Shown here: positions 41,497 to 49,266 of the stretch, piece after piece
Layout of the letters: every line of letters begins with the position of its first letter
Numbering within the stretch: the stretch's first letter is position 1
Assembly (NCBI GenBank): GCA_019359045.1
Contig: JAHHIA010000007.1
Coordinates: forward strand, 1 to 64,000
DNA length: 64,000 bases
Direction: 5' to 3'
DNA from: Scytolyngbya sp. HA4215-MV1
Lineage (GTDB): Bacteria > Cyanobacteriota > Cyanobacteriia > Leptolyngbyales > Leptolyngbyaceae
The notes under the pieces: model-generated
What the model saw: only the letters and a program-made list of their open reading frames with translations
Databases searched by the model: none
Told to the model about the DNA's origin: nothing
Position numbers and translations under genes: made by a program

Positions 41497-41958
41497 ATGA
41501 CAACAACCGCACGTTTAAAAATCGGTGATGTTGCCCAACAAACTGGTGTTTCCGTGGGCACATTGCGCTATTACGAAACCTTGAAGCTGCTATATCCTAT
41601 CGAGCGCGGGGATAATGGCTATCGCTACTACAGCATGGAGACGGTGCAGCAAGTGCAATTTATCAAGAAAGCACAATCCCTGGGGTTTTCTTTAGATGAG
41701 ATTCGGCAGATCCTCGATGTGCGCGATCGTGGCGGTACACCCTGTGACCTCGTGCAAGATTTGCTGGTGAGCAAGATCGAGCAATTAAACTCACAAATTT
41801 TTCAAATGACCATGTTTAGAGCTGAACTCAAACAGTATCGCGATCGCTGGGCGGGAATTCCTGCCTCCCAACAGAATGATTCTGCCATTTGTCCCTTGAT
41901 TGCTACTGTCTCTGCAAAAACTAACTCGAATCCCAAAAAACTGCGATCATCCTCCTGA
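41497..41958 (+). CDS. MerR-family metal-type regulator
   Basis: A 153-residue protein: KIGDVAQQTGVSVGTLRYYE (MerR winged helix), NGYRYYSMETVQQVQFIKKA and a dimerisation helix. Cysteines in GGTPCDLVQDLL and SAICPLI occupy the positions used for metal binding in ZntR/CadR-like members, so a thiophilic or Zn-type metal ligand is plausible. GAGGGTG precedes the ATG. It probably activates itself and the divergent glutaredoxin-MauE gene through two promoters of identical spacing. The stop lies 84 bp before attC site B. Confidence 0.9.
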   Translation: MTTTARLKIGDVAQQTGVSVGTLRYYETLKLLYPIERGDNGYRYYSMETVQQVQFIKKAQSLGFSLDEIRQILDVRDRGGTPCDLVQDLLVSKIEQLNSQIFQMTMFRAELKQYRDRWAGIPASQQNDSAICPLIATVSAKTNSNPKKLRSSS

Positions 41959-42042
41959 TTCATAACTTAAAAATGATGTTAGTAGAGGGTAACGGCAGGT
42001 AATTGGCAATGACGTAGTTCCGGGCGATGAATAGGGATAGCC

Positions 42043-42127
42043 AGATAACAAGTCGTTGCAGCGGCAGATTGGAGGGCATTGCGAGGAGTTACAAATTATC
42101 TACCGCCGCTGAACTTTGTCGTTATGC
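42043..42127 (+). other. attC-like recombination site B
   Basis: Left core AGATAAC (42043-42049), right core GTTATGC (42121-42127). Inner boxes GTTGCAGCGG and CCGCTGAAC pair fully once the extra G after GTT is left out, the typical extrahelical base. Length is 85 bp. Confidence 0.85.
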
Positions 42128-42403
42128 CGCTTAGCCCTTGGTGGGGGCGCAGTCGAAAGCTTATCTGCCAATATTCAAAATTAGGTGGGAAGTGCTTTCC
42201 AAGTTGGTAGAAACAGCAGCAATCTAGAATAGATAAAACAGAGCTGCTGAGAAAAGACTGATGACCTTACAAGACTACAAAATCGGGCATTGCAGTTACC
42301 TACTGGCGATCGCTGGCCATTGGTACAGGTTCTTGCGAGTTTTGATTGATACCAATATTGTTGCATGATCGTATATTGAAGAAGTTGAGATGCTTAAAAT
42401 CCC

Positions 42404-42919
42404 ATGGTTAAAGTAAAGTTAAAGTTTTCAAAGTTTCTAGCATTGTTGCTAGTCCTCTGCTTTACCTTCTTCACAGTACAGGTAGCGAGTTCTCAACAAC
42501 TCCCTTTACATAAAAACCAATTCAAAACATCTGCCCCAGAGACCGCCAAGTATAAATTAGCAAGCGATCTGCTGCCAGAGATCGGAATTGCAGCAAGATA
42601 CGATATGCATTTCGACCACTTGATGGGTATGTTAGTCGGTAATGGTGACGATTTTCAGCTTTATGCAAGGTTTAGGAAGATGTTTGTTCGAGAAATTGGG
42701 TGGAAACACTTCAAAGATGCCTATGCAGCAAGACTAGAAGTCGATTTTTCGGAAGATGAATTAAAGGAACTGTTAAATTTATCAAAGCGACCTGTGATGA
42801 AAAAGTTGTTGCAGTCTGAATTTAAGGCGTATAGCGATACATCTAAACAACGCTTCAAAATGGGATTTGACTTGTGGGAAAAATATCAGGAGGGAAAAAT
42901 AGATTTGCCTTCAGACTAG
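42404..42919 (+). CDS. DUF2059-like exported helical protein
   Basis: A 171-residue protein with a signal peptide (FLALLLVLCFTFFTVQVASS) and a helical mature part (MHFDHLMGMLVGNGDDFQLY..., SEDELKELLNLSKRPVMKKLLQSEFKAYSD) that resembles DUF2059-type secreted proteins of unknown function. It is the only gene between attC sites B and C, and its stop is 22 bp before site C, so it is a textbook single-gene cassette. No good ribosome site is visible close to the ATG. Confidence 0.75.
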   Translation: MVKVKLKFSKFLALLLVLCFTFFTVQVASSQQLPLHKNQFKTSAPETAKYKLASDLLPEIGIAARYDMHFDHLMGMLVGNGDDFQLYARFRKMFVREIGWKHFKDAYAARLEVDFSEDELKELLNLSKRPVMKKLLQSEFKAYSDTSKQRFKMGFDLWEKYQEGKIDLPSD

Positions 42920-42941
42920 ACTTCCAGGCACTTCAGAAAGG

Positions 42942-43031
42942 GTGTAACACATCATTGGAGCGCGGACAATATTGAGCTATTTTTGGATTGATTTGGAAGC
43001 GATCTATTGCCGCTCAATTCAGCCGTTATAC
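42942..43031 (+). other. attC-like recombination site C
   Basis: Left core GTGTAAC (42942-42948), right core GTTATAC (43025-43031). Inner boxes ATTGGAGCG and CGCTCAAT pair with one extra G in the left box; a further unpaired C follows. Length is 90 bp. Confidence 0.78.
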
Positions 43032-43074
43032 GGTTTGTATGAAACTCATGGTTAGCGAAATTTCCCGAATGTTG

Positions 43075-44103
43075 TTAATGCTGACTATCGAGTTCATGCT
43101 GATTTGAATAGAAGGATACCTGAGCGGTATCAAAGCATCCAGATGCGAGTGTAATCGCTACATCATGAACGGCGGTTGAGATCTGTTCAGAGATCGCTTC
43201 ATCCCATACTGCACGAGCTAGTGTCAGACCTCCAACAAGCACCGATAGGATCACCCAAGCTGTGCTTTGCTTTTCTACCGCCGTTCCAGGGATTAATCCA
43301 GATGCGATCGCGTTATTGAGCTTAAGCAACCCAGTTTGATAAGCAGAGCGGACTCGACGATCGGCGCGAATGACTTCCGGTGAAAGTGTGGGCAAGGCAC
43401 ACCCACAAGCCAAATCGAGTCGATGCTTGCGACCCATATAGTAGTCTGCTAAAGCTACTACCCAATCCGCCCCATAATCCGCTTGGAATGCTTTGATATT
43501 TGCCCGGTATTCTGCAAGTCCATCTACAACTGTTGCTAGGAAAGCATCTTCCTTAGAACGAAAGTAACCGTAGAAGGCTCCTGAAGTTACCCCAGCATCT
43601 TTAGCTAAGGTATTCACCCCAATACCATTGTAGCCGAGTGATCGAAAGCCTCGACTTGCCGCTTGGAGAATCCGGTCTTTGGTATCTTCCTTCTCTAGCG
43701 CCGAATTTGTGTCGCCGTTCGATTCTGCGAGATCGTTTGTCTCCTCAACACTGTCATTAGCTATATTGTACTGCTCTAAGAACTGATGAAGCTGTTGGGC
43801 AACGGCATCCCGGACGCGATCGATAAGCCGATTCTCCATATCTGCAAGTTCCACCTTCAATGGTTGATTTTGAAGAGAACTGACACTATCAGATAGCTTT
43901 CCTGCATTAGAATCTGACTGCTCCAAAGCCTGTTTTAATAAATCGGATACTGCTGCACTCAAGTTGGGCTGTCCACGTTTATCCAACCGTCCCGACTGAT
44001 TGATCAAACCTTGGGATTCTGCATAGTCCGCAACCGCATCCAGCAATTCATTTGGAATTCTGATACTGATGGCAGTGGTCAGCGAAGAGGTGGGCTTACC
44101 CAT
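43075..44103 (-). CDS. RHH - coiled coil - TetR fusion regulator
   Basis: A 342-residue protein with an unusual order. The N-terminal 60 residues look like a ribbon-helix-helix DNA-binding domain (TTAISIRIPNELLDAVADYA, NLSAAVSDLLKQALEQ). A coiled-coil linker follows (about 80-140), then a complete TetR regulator (KDRILQAASRGFRSLGYNGI, DAGVTSGAFYGYFRSKEDAF) with a TetR_C-type ligand domain. Three 10-bp direct repeats lie just upstream of its start, fitting RHH binding. It is minus-strand and divergent from a tautomerase/monooxygenase group that it probably represses. Confidence 0.85.
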   Translation of the reverse strand: MGKPTSSLTTAISIRIPNELLDAVADYAESQGLINQSGRLDKRGQPNLSAAVSDLLKQALEQSDSNAGKLSDSVSSLQNQPLKVELADMENRLIDRVRDAVAQQLHQFLEQYNIANDSVEETNDLAESNGDTNSALEKEDTKDRILQAASRGFRSLGYNGIGVNTLAKDAGVTSGAFYGYFRSKEDAFLATVVDGLAEYRANIKAFQADYGADWVVALADYYMGRKHRLDLACGCALPTLSPEVIRADRRVRSAYQTGLLKLNNAIASGLIPGTAVEKQSTAWVILSVLVGGLTLARAVWDEAISEQISTAVHDVAITLASGCFDTAQVSFYSNQHELDSQH

Positions 44104-44105
44104 GG

Positions 44106-44135
44106 CTATAAGACACTATAAGATCTATGAGACAA
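44106..44135. promoter_or_regulatory. 10-bp direct repeats, likely operator of the RHH-TetR gene
   Basis: CTATAAGACA, CTATAAGATC and TATGAGACAA follow each other directly, two bases upstream of the start codon's 5' side. One-turn direct repeats are typical operators for ribbon-helix-helix proteins. Confidence 0.55.
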
Positions 44136-44331
44136 GTGTAGCATGACTATACGATAGCGCCATCTTGTTTTTTTCGAGTGTTTAGATTGATCTTATTTGC
44201 CTATAAAGTTCATAATTGGCTGTAGATCCCAGACTGCAAGTGTTTTGCAGGAAATCCTAGAAAGAGCTTGACAACATTTTAACCGCAATATTATACTTAA
44301 TATATTACGATCAATATGAGATGGATGTGAT

Positions 44332-44356
44332 AAGTCTGAGAGCGACTCTCAGACTT
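44332..44356. promoter_or_regulatory. 11-bp-arm dyad before the tautomerase gene
   Basis: AAGTCTGAGAG-CGA-CTCTCAGACTT is a perfect dyad 44 bp upstream of the tautomerase ATG. It may be the TetR-side operator or an attenuator hairpin in the leader. Confidence 0.55.
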
Positions 44357-44399
44357 GATCTGGCACAAATCTGTTAACTAGACTAGAGAGGAAACACTC

Positions 44400-44942
44400 A
44401 TGCCTTTGCTTCGAGTTACTCACCAAACGGATGCCTTTACCGAAACTCAAAAAGCGCAACTTGCTGAAGAATTCACCCATGCCATTTTGGTGGCTGAAAT
44501 TGGCAATGACAATCCGACAGCGCGATCGCTAGCTCACGTCATCTTTCAAGAAATCGATCTAAAGACTTCCTGGTTTGTCGGAGGCAAGTTGCAGGAAACA
44601 GCACCGCAAGGCGGCTATTTCATTTTCGATGTCGTTTATCCCTTTGGTGCGGCTGATCAAGCAGCAAAAACCCAGTTGCATCAAGACATCAATGACATCG
44701 TTGCTCGGGTTCTGAATGTCGATGGCACTTTCCCAAATCGGGCTGGAGATTGGGTATTGATTCACGAAATCACCGAGGGAAATTGGGGTGTGAGCGGTCA
44801 AACCATGCGCATTAAGGACATTCACGCTGCAACTAAGGGTTCTCCTGAGCGGATGGATTACTTTATGCCGCTACTGGCTGCTCAACAGCGGATGCAAGAA
44901 GCTCACGGTTATCCTGTGGGTGCCCCTGGATCGAGCAAATAA
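44400..44942 (+). CDS. Tautomerase-family protein
   Basis: A 180-residue protein starting MPLLRVTHQT, so that after removal of Met the N-terminal Pro, catalytic base of the 4-oxalocrotonate tautomerase family, is exposed. TETQKAQLAEEFTHAI and HVIFQEIDLKTSWFVGGK resemble the beta-alpha-beta unit; the chain is roughly double the size of a minimal 4-OT, implying a second repeat or extension. GAGAGGAAACA is the ribosome site. Upstream of a monooxygenase and an aldo-keto reductase gene on the same strand. Confidence 0.8.
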   Translation: MPLLRVTHQTDAFTETQKAQLAEEFTHAILVAEIGNDNPTARSLAHVIFQEIDLKTSWFVGGKLQETAPQGGYFIFDVVYPFGAADQAAKTQLHQDINDIVARVLNVDGTFPNRAGDWVLIHEITEGNWGVSGQTMRIKDIHAATKGSPERMDYFMPLLAAQQRMQEAHGYPVGAPGSSK

Positions 44943-45011
44943 TGGTTCTTGTGAACTGGGCGAGTGAGGAACTCGCCCCACGACTCACTCAATTTGCAAC
45001 AAGGAGCGATT

Positions 45012-45365
45012 ATGACTCACGTTCATTGGATGGTTGAGCTTGAAATCAAGCCAGGACAAGAGAAAGCCTTAAAGACACTAGTGGCGGAAATGGTCAAAGA
45101 TGTGCAGACGAACGAAAGTGGTGCACTCGACTATGAATACCACATCAGTCAAGAGGGTAAGTGCCATTTGTTTGAACGATATGTAGATGGAGCAGCAGCG
45201 ATTGCTCACCTCAATACCTTTCAGCGAGTTTTCGCAGCGCAGTTTGTCGAAGTTTTTCAGCCGCTCCGCTTTGTGGTCTATGGCTCACCGGGCGCAGAAG
45301 TTAGGGAAGCCCTAGCTGGGTTTAATCCAATCTATCTGCAAACAGTCGGCGGTTTTCGACGATAG
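45012..45365 (+). CDS. Antibiotic-biosynthesis monooxygenase (ABM) domain protein
   Basis: About 117 residues from ATG 45012 (MTHVHWMVELEIKPGQEKAL), with AAGGAG upstream; the frame from 44964 lacks a ribosome site. The ABM ferredoxin-like fold is evident from TLVAEMVKDVQTNESGALDYEYH, KCHLFERYVDGAAAIAHLNT and FRVFAAQFVEVFQP-type helix. Members are quinol or small aromatic monooxygenases. Lies between the tautomerase and the broken aldo-keto reductase gene in one transcription unit. Confidence 0.85.
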   Translation: MTHVHWMVELEIKPGQEKALKTLVAEMVKDVQTNESGALDYEYHISQEGKCHLFERYVDGAAAIAHLNTFQRVFAAQFVEVFQPLRFVVYGSPGAEVREALAGFNPIYLQTVGGFRR

Positions 45366-45444
45366 ACAGTACGATCATGAGCAAGTGGTTTGATGTCGCA
45401 CGCGAACCACTTGTCAGTGAGCTTGAATTTTAGAGAGGATAAAT

Positions 45445-45975
45445 ATGAAATATCGACGGCTTGGGTGTTCCGGATTGCACGTAAGCGAATTGTCCCTGGG
45501 TTCTTAGGTGACTTACGGCAATCAGATCGATGAAAGTGCTGCAAAAGAAACCATGTCTGCTGCCAGAGATGCTGGCGTGAACTTTTTTGACAATGCTGAA
45601 GTGTATGCGAACGGAAAGTCTGAAATCCTGATGGGAAATGCTCTCAAGCAATTGGGTTGGGAACGGGAATCCTACATTATTTCTACCAAGTTCTACTGGG
45701 GAATTGCCGACGGGATCAACCGCAAGAACACGCTCAATCGTAAGTATCTACACCATGCGATCGACGGTTCATTGAAACGATTACAACTGGATTATATCGA
45801 TCTAGTATTTTGCCATCGTCCCGATCCTCATACGCCGATCGAAGAAACCGTTTGGGCAATGCACGACATGATTCAGCAAGGCAAAGCTCTGTATTGGGGC
45901 ACCTCAGAATGGTCAGCAGCCGAGATTGTCAGTGCTTGGCAGATTGCTGATCGCCAAAGTAACGCATTGGAGTAG
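45445..45975 (+). pseudogene. Aldo/keto reductase with premature stop and missing C-terminus
   Basis: Translation from ATG 45445 (GAGAGGATAAAT upstream) gives MKYRRLGCSGLHVSELSLGS and then TAG at about 45505-45507, where relatives of the potassium-channel beta-subunit-like AKR group have Trp. The frame continues [12 protein letters not shown]..., [14 protein letters not shown] (catalytic Asp and Tyr), STKFYWG (Lys), [10 protein letters not shown] (His). It ends at 45975 after about 177 codons instead of about 310-330, so the NADPH-binding end is absent. attC site D begins 30 bp later, which suggests truncation at a cassette boundary. Confidence 0.85.
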
Positions 45976-46005
45976 TTTATTGGCTTCGGTTTGAGGGCGA
46001 TCGCC

Positions 46006-46094
46006 GTATAACAATCTGCTTGCACGCCGACCGTATCAAGATGGTTGGTTGAGTCCGAAAAATCACTAGCGGCAGGTGAAGCGGAACATTGTAC
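46006..46094 (+). other. attC-like recombination site D (degenerate)
   Basis: Left core GTATAAC (46006-46012). The right core is ATTGTAC (46088-46094), so the GTT of the consensus is altered. Inner boxes GCTTGCACGCC and GGCAGGTGAAGC pair imperfectly with an extra G in the left box. Right-side recombination may be impaired. Confidence 0.6.
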
Positions 46095-46219
46095 AGCTTC
46101 GTTTCTGGTTTGGGGTGGTAGTTTGAATCGTATCTGTTTTGCCAAAAGTTAAGTTGTTTCAAGATTGTTGACAAGACGATTTATCATCGGGTGGGAAACC
46201 AAATTCCTTCAAAGTCGGT

Positions 46220-46795
46220 ATGACAATCACAACTGTCTTGGCATACATTTTGATTACTTGCTACTTTGTGGTGGAGCGATCGCTGAGAAAAAGCAAGCAA
46301 GCACTCAACCTTAAACCAGGGGTGGCTGATGCTGGTAGTTCTCAAGTATTGTGGGCCAGTGGCGTGATTAGTATCCTGCTTATCATTGCTGCTCCGATCT
46401 TAAATGTCTACGGGGTTGGGTATTGGAGCTACGGCAATGTTGGCTGGTTGGGATTGATATTGATGATTGGTGGATTAGCCATGCGATATTGGGCGGCTAA
46501 AACACTGGGTGAGTTCTATACAAGGACATTACAGATTATTGAAGGGCAGAGGGTTGTAAATCAAGCTCCGTACAACGTTATTCGCCATCCTGGATACCTT
46601 GGAACATTATTAATGGAGATAGGTGCAGGATTAGCTGTTACGAATTGGGTCGTGTTGTTAGTTGCTGTAGTTATCGGCATTACATCACGAACTTATCGAA
46701 TTGGTGTAGAAGAGCAAATGCTGGAAGCAAGTTTTGGAGAAGAATACAAGATGTATGCAGACAATACTTGGAAGTTGGTTCCGTTTCTGTATTAA
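46220..46795 (+). CDS. Isoprenylcysteine carboxyl methyltransferase (ICMT) family membrane protein
   Basis: A 191-residue membrane protein of the ICMT/PEMT-like family. Several hydrophobic helices precede the conserved SAM-binding region NVIRHPGYLGTLLMEIGAGL and the C-terminal YRIGVEEQMLEASFGEEYKMY with RxxxEE. It methylates an unidentified substrate at the membrane. It is the only gene between attC sites D and E and stops 14 bp before site E, again a single-gene cassette arrangement. No strong ribosome site precedes the ATG. Confidence 0.85.
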   Translation: MTITTVLAYILITCYFVVERSLRKSKQALNLKPGVADAGSSQVLWASGVISILLIIAAPILNVYGVGYWSYGNVGWLGLILMIGGLAMRYWAAKTLGEFYTRTLQIIEGQRVVNQAPYNVIRHPGYLGTLLMEIGAGLAVTNWVVLLVAVVIGITSRTYRIGVEEQMLEASFGEEYKMYADNTWKLVPFLY

Positions 46796-46809
46796 AGCCG
46801 TAACCAGCG

Positions 46810-46892
46810 GTACAACAACGCTGTTGCAGCGGATTAATAGGGTTAGTCGTGGAAACGAAGGTATTGGCAGCCTCCGAACAGCAACGTTATGC
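46810..46892 (+). other. attC-like recombination site E
   Basis: Left core GTACAAC (46810-46816), right core GTTATGC (46886-46892). Inner boxes CTGTTGCAGCGG and CCTCCGAACAG pair with two mismatches and one extra G in the left box. Length is 83 bp. Confidence 0.75.
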
Positions 46893-46940
46893 CGCTTCGT
46901 TTAGTCGGTGGGGTGCAATTGACGAGTTATTTGCGAGCGA

Positions 46941-48077
46941 CTAAGCTCGGTAAGCATGAAGAGATTTAAAGCTGCTGCTAATTGCTGAACCCATTACTTT
47001 CATAAAGGTGTTGCGGAGTCCAACCGCGAAGGGATTGCTCAATTTGCCCATCTTGCTAGACTGCAAGGATTGTTCAACGATCGACTTTGTTCGAGGAAAT
47101 CGTAGCGATTCATATTGTTGAAACGCGGCAATCGGATCGGCTTGTTCTTTCAGGCATTTCGCAACCACATACGCATCTTCTAGAGCAGTACAGGCTCCTT
47201 GTCCCATTGTGGGTAACATTGGATGAGCAGCATCGCCCAACAGCGTAATATTCTGCTGGCTCCAAGATTGGGTTGGAGGGCGATCGTAGAGATCCATCGT
47301 CAAAATATTGGCTTCATCCGTTGCCGTAATCAATTCAGGAATCGATAGAAACCAGTCTTTATACATCATCTCAAGCTCCTTTTTACGTCCTATTGCGGCA
47401 TCAGGTTGGGCTTCGATCGCGGTTGCTGCGGCATACCAATACATTTTCCCTTCACCCAGCATCATGAAGCCGAAACCTTTGCCACCACCTAAAAATTCTT
47501 GAATGTAGCCAGGACGATACCCACTCGGAATATAATCTGTCAAACCTCTCCAAGTCTTGAAATTGCGATAAGTCGGTGATTCATCGCCTAAAATTGCGGC
47601 TCGTACCCGCGATCGCAATCCATCAGCACCAATCAATGCCTTCCCCTCTACGCCTAGACCTGAAGCAAAATAGGCATGAACCTGATTATTTTTGTGCTCA
47701 AATCGCTCAAAGGTTTCTCCCAAAATAAATCTTTCACTCGGAACATTACGCCACAATAGCTGATGTAACTCAGCCCGATGAATTCCGATAACAGGCAACT
47801 CAAATTCATTGATCGCCACGTTCACTAACTCTTTGCCGCGTTGAGAATTGAATTGATAATTGGTCGTGAGATAGCCAACCTGCTTCGCTGCTTTCAATAA
47901 ACCTAACTGGTTCAGGATGTGGGTTGCGTTTGCCCAAAGTGCAATCCCTGCGCCAACTTCTCGCAATTCTTTAGTTCGCTCATAAACAACAGGCTCAAAA
48001 CTAGCACGACTCAAAGCCAATGCAGTCGCAGCACCGCCAATTCCACCACCGATGATAATTATTCTGTTCATGGCCAT
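46941..48077 (-). CDS. FAD-dependent monooxygenase
   Basis: A 378-residue group A flavoprotein monooxygenase. It has an N-terminal GxGxxG (IIIIGGGIGGAATALALSRA), LIGADGLRSRVRAAILGD (the DG motif for NADPH and FAD) and LLGDAAHPMLPTMGQGACTALEDA (the GD motif). Relatives hydroxylate aromatic or lactam compounds such as salicylate, 6-hydroxynicotinate and antibiotics. ATG 48077 and ATG 48071 are both possible starts. It is divergent from a TetR gene, with an operator-like dyad between, which fits substrate-inducible control. Confidence 0.9.
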   Translation of the reverse strand: MAMNRIIIIGGGIGGAATALALSRASFEPVVYERTKELREVGAGIALWANATHILNQLGLLKAAKQVGYLTTNYQFNSQRGKELVNVAINEFELPVIGIHRAELHQLLWRNVPSERFILGETFERFEHKNNQVHAYFASGLGVEGKALIGADGLRSRVRAAILGDESPTYRNFKTWRGLTDYIPSGYRPGYIQEFLGGGKGFGFMMLGEGKMYWYAAATAIEAQPDAAIGRKKELEMMYKDWFLSIPELITATDEANILTMDLYDRPPTQSWSQQNITLLGDAAHPMLPTMGQGACTALEDAYVVAKCLKEQADPIAAFQQYESLRFPRTKSIVEQSLQSSKMGKLSNPFAVGLRNTFMKVMGSAISSSFKSLHAYRA

Positions 48078-48138
48078 ACTTTATCGACAGACTTGTCAGT
48101 TGATTAATGTCGATCAAACAAGATTTTTCCTGCTTTGT

Positions 48139-48156
48139 CAACTGACTGTTCAGTTG
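48139..48156. promoter_or_regulatory. TetR-type operator
   Basis: A perfect dyad CAACTGA-CTGT-TCAGTTG in the gap between the divergent monooxygenase and tetR genes; the TGACTGTTCA core is common among TetR-family operators. A TATACT box at 48165-48170 lies just downstream toward tetR. Confidence 0.7.
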
Positions 48157-48204
48157 GTAAGGAGTATACTGACCTATAGATTCTCTAGGCCCTCAAGCAC
48201 TGTG

Positions 48205-48846
48205 ATGCGCCCAAGAAGCAAAAAAGCAGAGAATATTAAGCCAGTTCGAGATGCTGAAGCAACTCAAGCTGTTATTCTGACAGCAGCAGAGGAAGAGTTC
48301 GCCCAGCACGGCTTTACGGCGGCGAGAACAGAAGCGATCGCCGCGAAAACAGGGGTGGCGAAGTCGATGATTTACTACTACTTCAAAGATAAGGAAGGCT
48401 TGTATCGAGCAGTTTTGCAGCGATCTCATGCTGATCTTGTCCAAACGCTTCAGAAGTTAGAGTTAGAACATTTGGCTCCTGATATCGCGTTGGAAAATTT
48501 TTTGAGGGCATTACTTGACTGTGTATCTCGTAATCCGAAACTTCCAACCATTATGTTCCACGAAGCTGTGCAAAATCAGGGCAAATACTACAAACACAGC
48601 GACTCGGTCAGCATTGATGCTACGTTGGTCGCTCTGCTCGAAAAAGGTGTGAATTCAGGGGTGTTTCGTCAACTCGATCCGTTTCAGTCTGCAATTAATA
48701 TCATGGGAGCTTGCCTGTTCTATTTCGTTGGTGCGGGCAATATTCAACAGTTTCCGCAAGGCAAGAGACTTTTGAGCAAAGCCATGTTAGAACAGCACAC
48801 CCAGGAAGCGATTGCGCTGATTTTAGCAGGCGTGCAACAATCCTGA
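48205..48846 (+). CDS. TetR-family transcriptional regulator
   Basis: About 213 residues from ATG 48205 (MRPRSKKAEN); the frame from 48052 would run through the divergent operator and is rejected. The TetR helix-turn-helix is clear (VILTAAEEEFAQHGFTAART, IAAKTGVAKSMIYYYFKDKEGLY). The C-terminal domain (TIMFHEAVQNQGKYYK...) is of the TetR_C type with an unknown ligand. It presumably represses itself and the divergent FAD monooxygenase. The stop is 5 bp before attC site F, so the gene pair occupies one cassette-sized interval. Confidence 0.88.
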   Translation: MRPRSKKAENIKPVRDAEATQAVILTAAEEEFAQHGFTAARTEAIAAKTGVAKSMIYYYFKDKEGLYRAVLQRSHADLVQTLQKLELEHLAPDIALENFLRALLDCVSRNPKLPTIMFHEAVQNQGKYYKHSDSVSIDATLVALLEKGVNSGVFRQLDPFQSAINIMGACLFYFVGAGNIQQFPQGKRLLSKAMLEQHTQEAIALILAGVQQS

Positions 48847-48851
48847 CAGCG

Positions 48852-48937
48852 GCAGAACAACCCCATTGCAGCAGACGAGCAGAGTCTTTGTGCTTCGTTT
48901 GGGGCATATCTGTCACCGCTGAATGGGAACGTTATGC
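48852..48937 (+). other. attC-like recombination site F
   Basis: Left core GCAGAAC (48852-48858), right core GTTATGC (48931-48937). Inner boxes CCCATTGCAGC and GCTGAATGGG are exact complements except for the one extra G in the left box. Length is 86 bp. Confidence 0.82.
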
Positions 48938-48947
48938 CGCTTGAGTA

Positions 48948-49080
48948 CGATCGCCAATCTTGTAGAGTGCGTTCCATAGTGCAACACTTGCGACTCCACT
49001 GATAAATTTTGGGGAACGCACCGTTCTCATGTTTGAAGCAAGCGATTACAGTCTAGCAACGCCCATACAGGCCGATCGCC
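48948..49080 (+). repeat. Direct repeat left of the TIR-WD40 gene
   Basis: Roughly 133 bases that recur at 53819-53954 in the same orientation with about 85% identity by eye. Shared words include GCAACACTTGCGACT, CCACTGATAAATT, GAAGCAAGCGA and TACAGTCTAGCAA. Each copy carries an internal dyad (here GTGCGTTCC...GGAACGCAC). Confidence 0.8.
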
Positions 49081-49266
49081 GAGAGGCTATCTATTGGGAT
49101 CAAGAGGAAAAGCGTTAGACCAGGCGTTGGTTTTGTGAGAAGCGATCACCCTCATGCATTGCAGGATAAGAAGTTAACAACTGAGTGAAGAAAAACTGCA
49201 ATTTCCGCTTTTGCTTTGAATAAAAATAGTACTGTACTGGCAGAGTACTTTTTTTAGGCTGGGGCA

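Noticed and set aside
48052-48204. N-terminal extension of the TetR protein
   Set aside because: It would run through the divergent promoter and operator; ATG 48205 gives a standard TetR N-terminus.
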